Shown piece by piece: positions 15,994 to 17,225 of a stretch of 17,225 nt of DNA (its first letter is position 1; each line of letters starts with the position of its first letter). Source of the DNA: Caribbeanibacter sp964518305 (lineage in GTDB: Bacteria > Gemmatimonadota > Gemmatimonadetes > Palauibacterales > Palauibacteraceae). A program made the position numbers and the translations under genes. The stretch is from positions 1 to 17,225 of the forward strand of contig CAZFDK010000056.1 in the NCBI GenBank assembly GCA_964518305.1, written 5' to 3'. Under the pieces are notes generated by a model. It saw only the letters and a list, made by a program, of their open reading frames with translations. It ran no database searches and had not been told where the DNA came from.

Positions 15994-17225
15994 TCAGTCG
16001 GGCTCCGGGGGCGCACCCTCCGGAATCGCCTCCCGCAGCATCTTCCGCGTCTTCTCCGGGTCGGCCTTCCCGCCGGCCCGCTGCATGACCTGTCCCATGA
16101 AGAAGCCCAGCAGCTTCTCCTCGCCCTCGGCGTAGCGCCGGGCCTCCTCGGGGTTCGAGGAGACCGTGTCCTCCACCCAATCCCGCAGCTCGCCCTCGTC
16201 CCGGACCTGTGCCAGGTCGTGCTCCTCGACGACTGCGTCGGGCTCCGGCGGCTCCCGTCCGCTGAACATGAGCTCCAGCGCTCGGTCCGCCGTGGTGGAG
16301 CTCAGCGTCCCGGCCTGTCTGAGCTCCACGACCCGCGCCAGGGCCTCAGGGGGGACGACCTCCGACTCCGACACCACGTCGTCGCGTCGGTTCAGCGTCT
16401 CGGCCACGGCGCCGAGCACGAAGTTGGTGGCCTGCTTCGCGAACTCCGCCCCCCGTCCCGACGCCACTCGTCGGACATAGGCCGCCCGCTCCGGCGTGGC
16501 TGCGAGGCGGGAGGCGTCGTCCTCCGAGAGCTCCCATTCTTCGACGAGCTCCCGCTCGACGCGGTGGGGGGGCGCCGGAAGCTCCGCCCGGGCCCGTTCC
16601 AGCCGATTCTCGCTGACCCGCAGGGGAGGCAGGTCGGGGTCCGGAAAGTACCGGTAGTCCAGTGCCTCCTCCTTGCCCCGCATCCTCACCGTCCTGCCCG
16701 TCCGGTCGTCCCAGCGGCGGGTCTCCTGCACCACCTCACCGCCCTCCTCCAGGACGCGGACCTGCCGCTCCTGCTCGTGGGCCAGCGCCCGCTCGGCGTT
16801 CCGGAAGGAGTTCAGATTCTTCACCTCGGTCTTCGTGCCCAGATCCCGATGCTCCTCGGGCCGTACCGAGAGGTTGGCATCGACCCGCAGGCTCCCCTCC
16901 TCCATGTTGCAGTCGCTGACCGCGGCGTAGTGCTCCAGGACCTGCTTCAGGCGATCCAGGTACGCACGGGCCGCCGCCGGACTCCGCATCTCGGGCTCCG
17001 AGACGATCTCGGCCAGCGGCACCCCGGAGCGGTTCAGGTCCACCGCCGTGCGGCCGGGAACGCGGTCGTGCACCGACTTCCCCGCGTCCTCCTCCAGGTG
17101 CAGCCGCCGGACCCCCACCGCCCGCTCCCGGCCGTCGCACCGCAGGACCACCCGGCCGTCGCGGGCCAGAGGGTGACGGTACTGGCTGATCTGGTATCCC
17201 TTCGGCAGATCGGGATAGAAATAGT
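15994..17225 (-). CDS. gatB: Asp/Glu-tRNA amidotransferase subunit B, C-terminal 409 residues (5' end outside window)
   Basis: Kinase/amidotransferase subunit of GatCAB, which converts misacylated Glu-tRNA(Gln) and Asp-tRNA(Asn) to the amidated forms. The visible part begins (N)YFYPDLPKGYQISQY, a hallmark block about 80 residues into the protein. HLEEDAGKS, DLNRSGVPLAEIVSEPEM, SDCNMEEGSLRVDANLSVRP and GTKTEVKNLNSFRNAERAL follow. The C-terminal half is helical, with the tRNA-binding GatB/YqeY tail ending FFMGQVMQRAGGKADPEKTRKMLRE. There is an internal ATG at 17151, but the frame stays open and conserved to the window edge, so the gene is cut rather than short. Its presence implies indirect Gln- and/or Asn-tRNA synthesis in this organism. 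Confidence 0.96.
   Translation of the reverse strand, partial: YFYPDLPKGYQISQYRHPLARDGRVVLRCDGRERAVGVRRLHLEEDAGKSVHDRVPGRTAVDLNRSGVPLAEIVSEPEMRSPAAARAYLDRLKQVLEHYAAVSDCNMEEGSLRVDANLSVRPEEHRDLGTKTEVKNLNSFRNAERALAHEQERQVRVLEEGGEVVQETRRWDDRTGRTVRMRGKEEALDYRYFPDPDLPPLRVSENRLERARAELPAPPHRVERELVEEWELSEDDASRLAATPERAAYVRRVASGRGAEFAKQATNFVLGAVAETLNRRDDVVSESEVVPPEALARVVELRQAGTLSSTTADRALELMFSGREPPEPDAVVEEHDLAQVRDEGELRDWVEDTVSSNPEEARRYAEGEEKLLGFFMGQVMQRAGGKADPEKTRKMLREAIPEGAPPEPD

Overview
The window is dense, GC-rich bacterial chromosome. Sixteen genes can be read, and nearly all belong to the conserved translation, transcription and cell-wall core. Fourteen lie on the minus strand and two on the plus strand. 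Proteins are rich in Asp, Glu and Arg, and IF-2 and NusA carry long Glu/Ala tracts. This suggests a high-GC lineage such as Gemmatimonadota, possibly halotolerant. That assignment is an inference from gene order and composition and is only modestly supported. No rRNA, tRNA, CRISPR array, transposon or phage gene was recognised.

Minus strand, in order of transcription (high to low coordinates): gatB (5' end outside the window, stop at 15994); then, after the plus-strand pair, murA-pgeF joined by a 4-base stop/start overlap; a regulated-looking leader (promoter, strong hairpin, intrinsic terminator); rimP-nusA-ylxQ-like-infB-ylxP(DUF503)-rbfA-truB-ribF, the classical nusA/infB operon; a new near-consensus promoter in front of rpsO-pnp; a strong intrinsic terminator after pnp; and the 5' part of ald (alanine dehydrogenase), cut by the window edge. 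The layout resembles the Firmicutes nusA-ylxR-ylxQ-infB-rbfA-truB-ribF-rpsO-pnp cluster, but no ylxR is seen.

Plus strand, 14286-15981: a promoter drives a small membrane-anchored coiled-helix protein and a secreted zinc-dependent phospholipase C-like protein. The latter ends 12 bases from the convergent gatB stop. A 520-base divergent region (13901-14420) separates this pair from murA and holds inverted and direct repeats but no recognised gene.

How the genes work together: RimP, RbfA and TruB mature the 30S subunit and tRNA. NusA controls elongation and termination, IF-2 starts translation, S15 is a 30S protein and PNPase degrades RNA. GatB serves Gln/Asn-tRNA formation. MurA starts peptidoglycan synthesis and PgeF clears muropeptide-related errors.

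Most unusual points: (1) IF-2 carries two tandem domains resembling the E3/peripheral-subunit-binding domain of 2-oxoacid dehydrogenases, encoded by a perfect 166-bp DNA repeat; (2) MurA has Asp instead of Cys at the fosfomycin target position; (3) the rimP-nusA leader looks like an attenuator; (4) the nusA leader contains three two-codon minigenes and a 16-codon ORF ending in an ATGA overlap with nusA.
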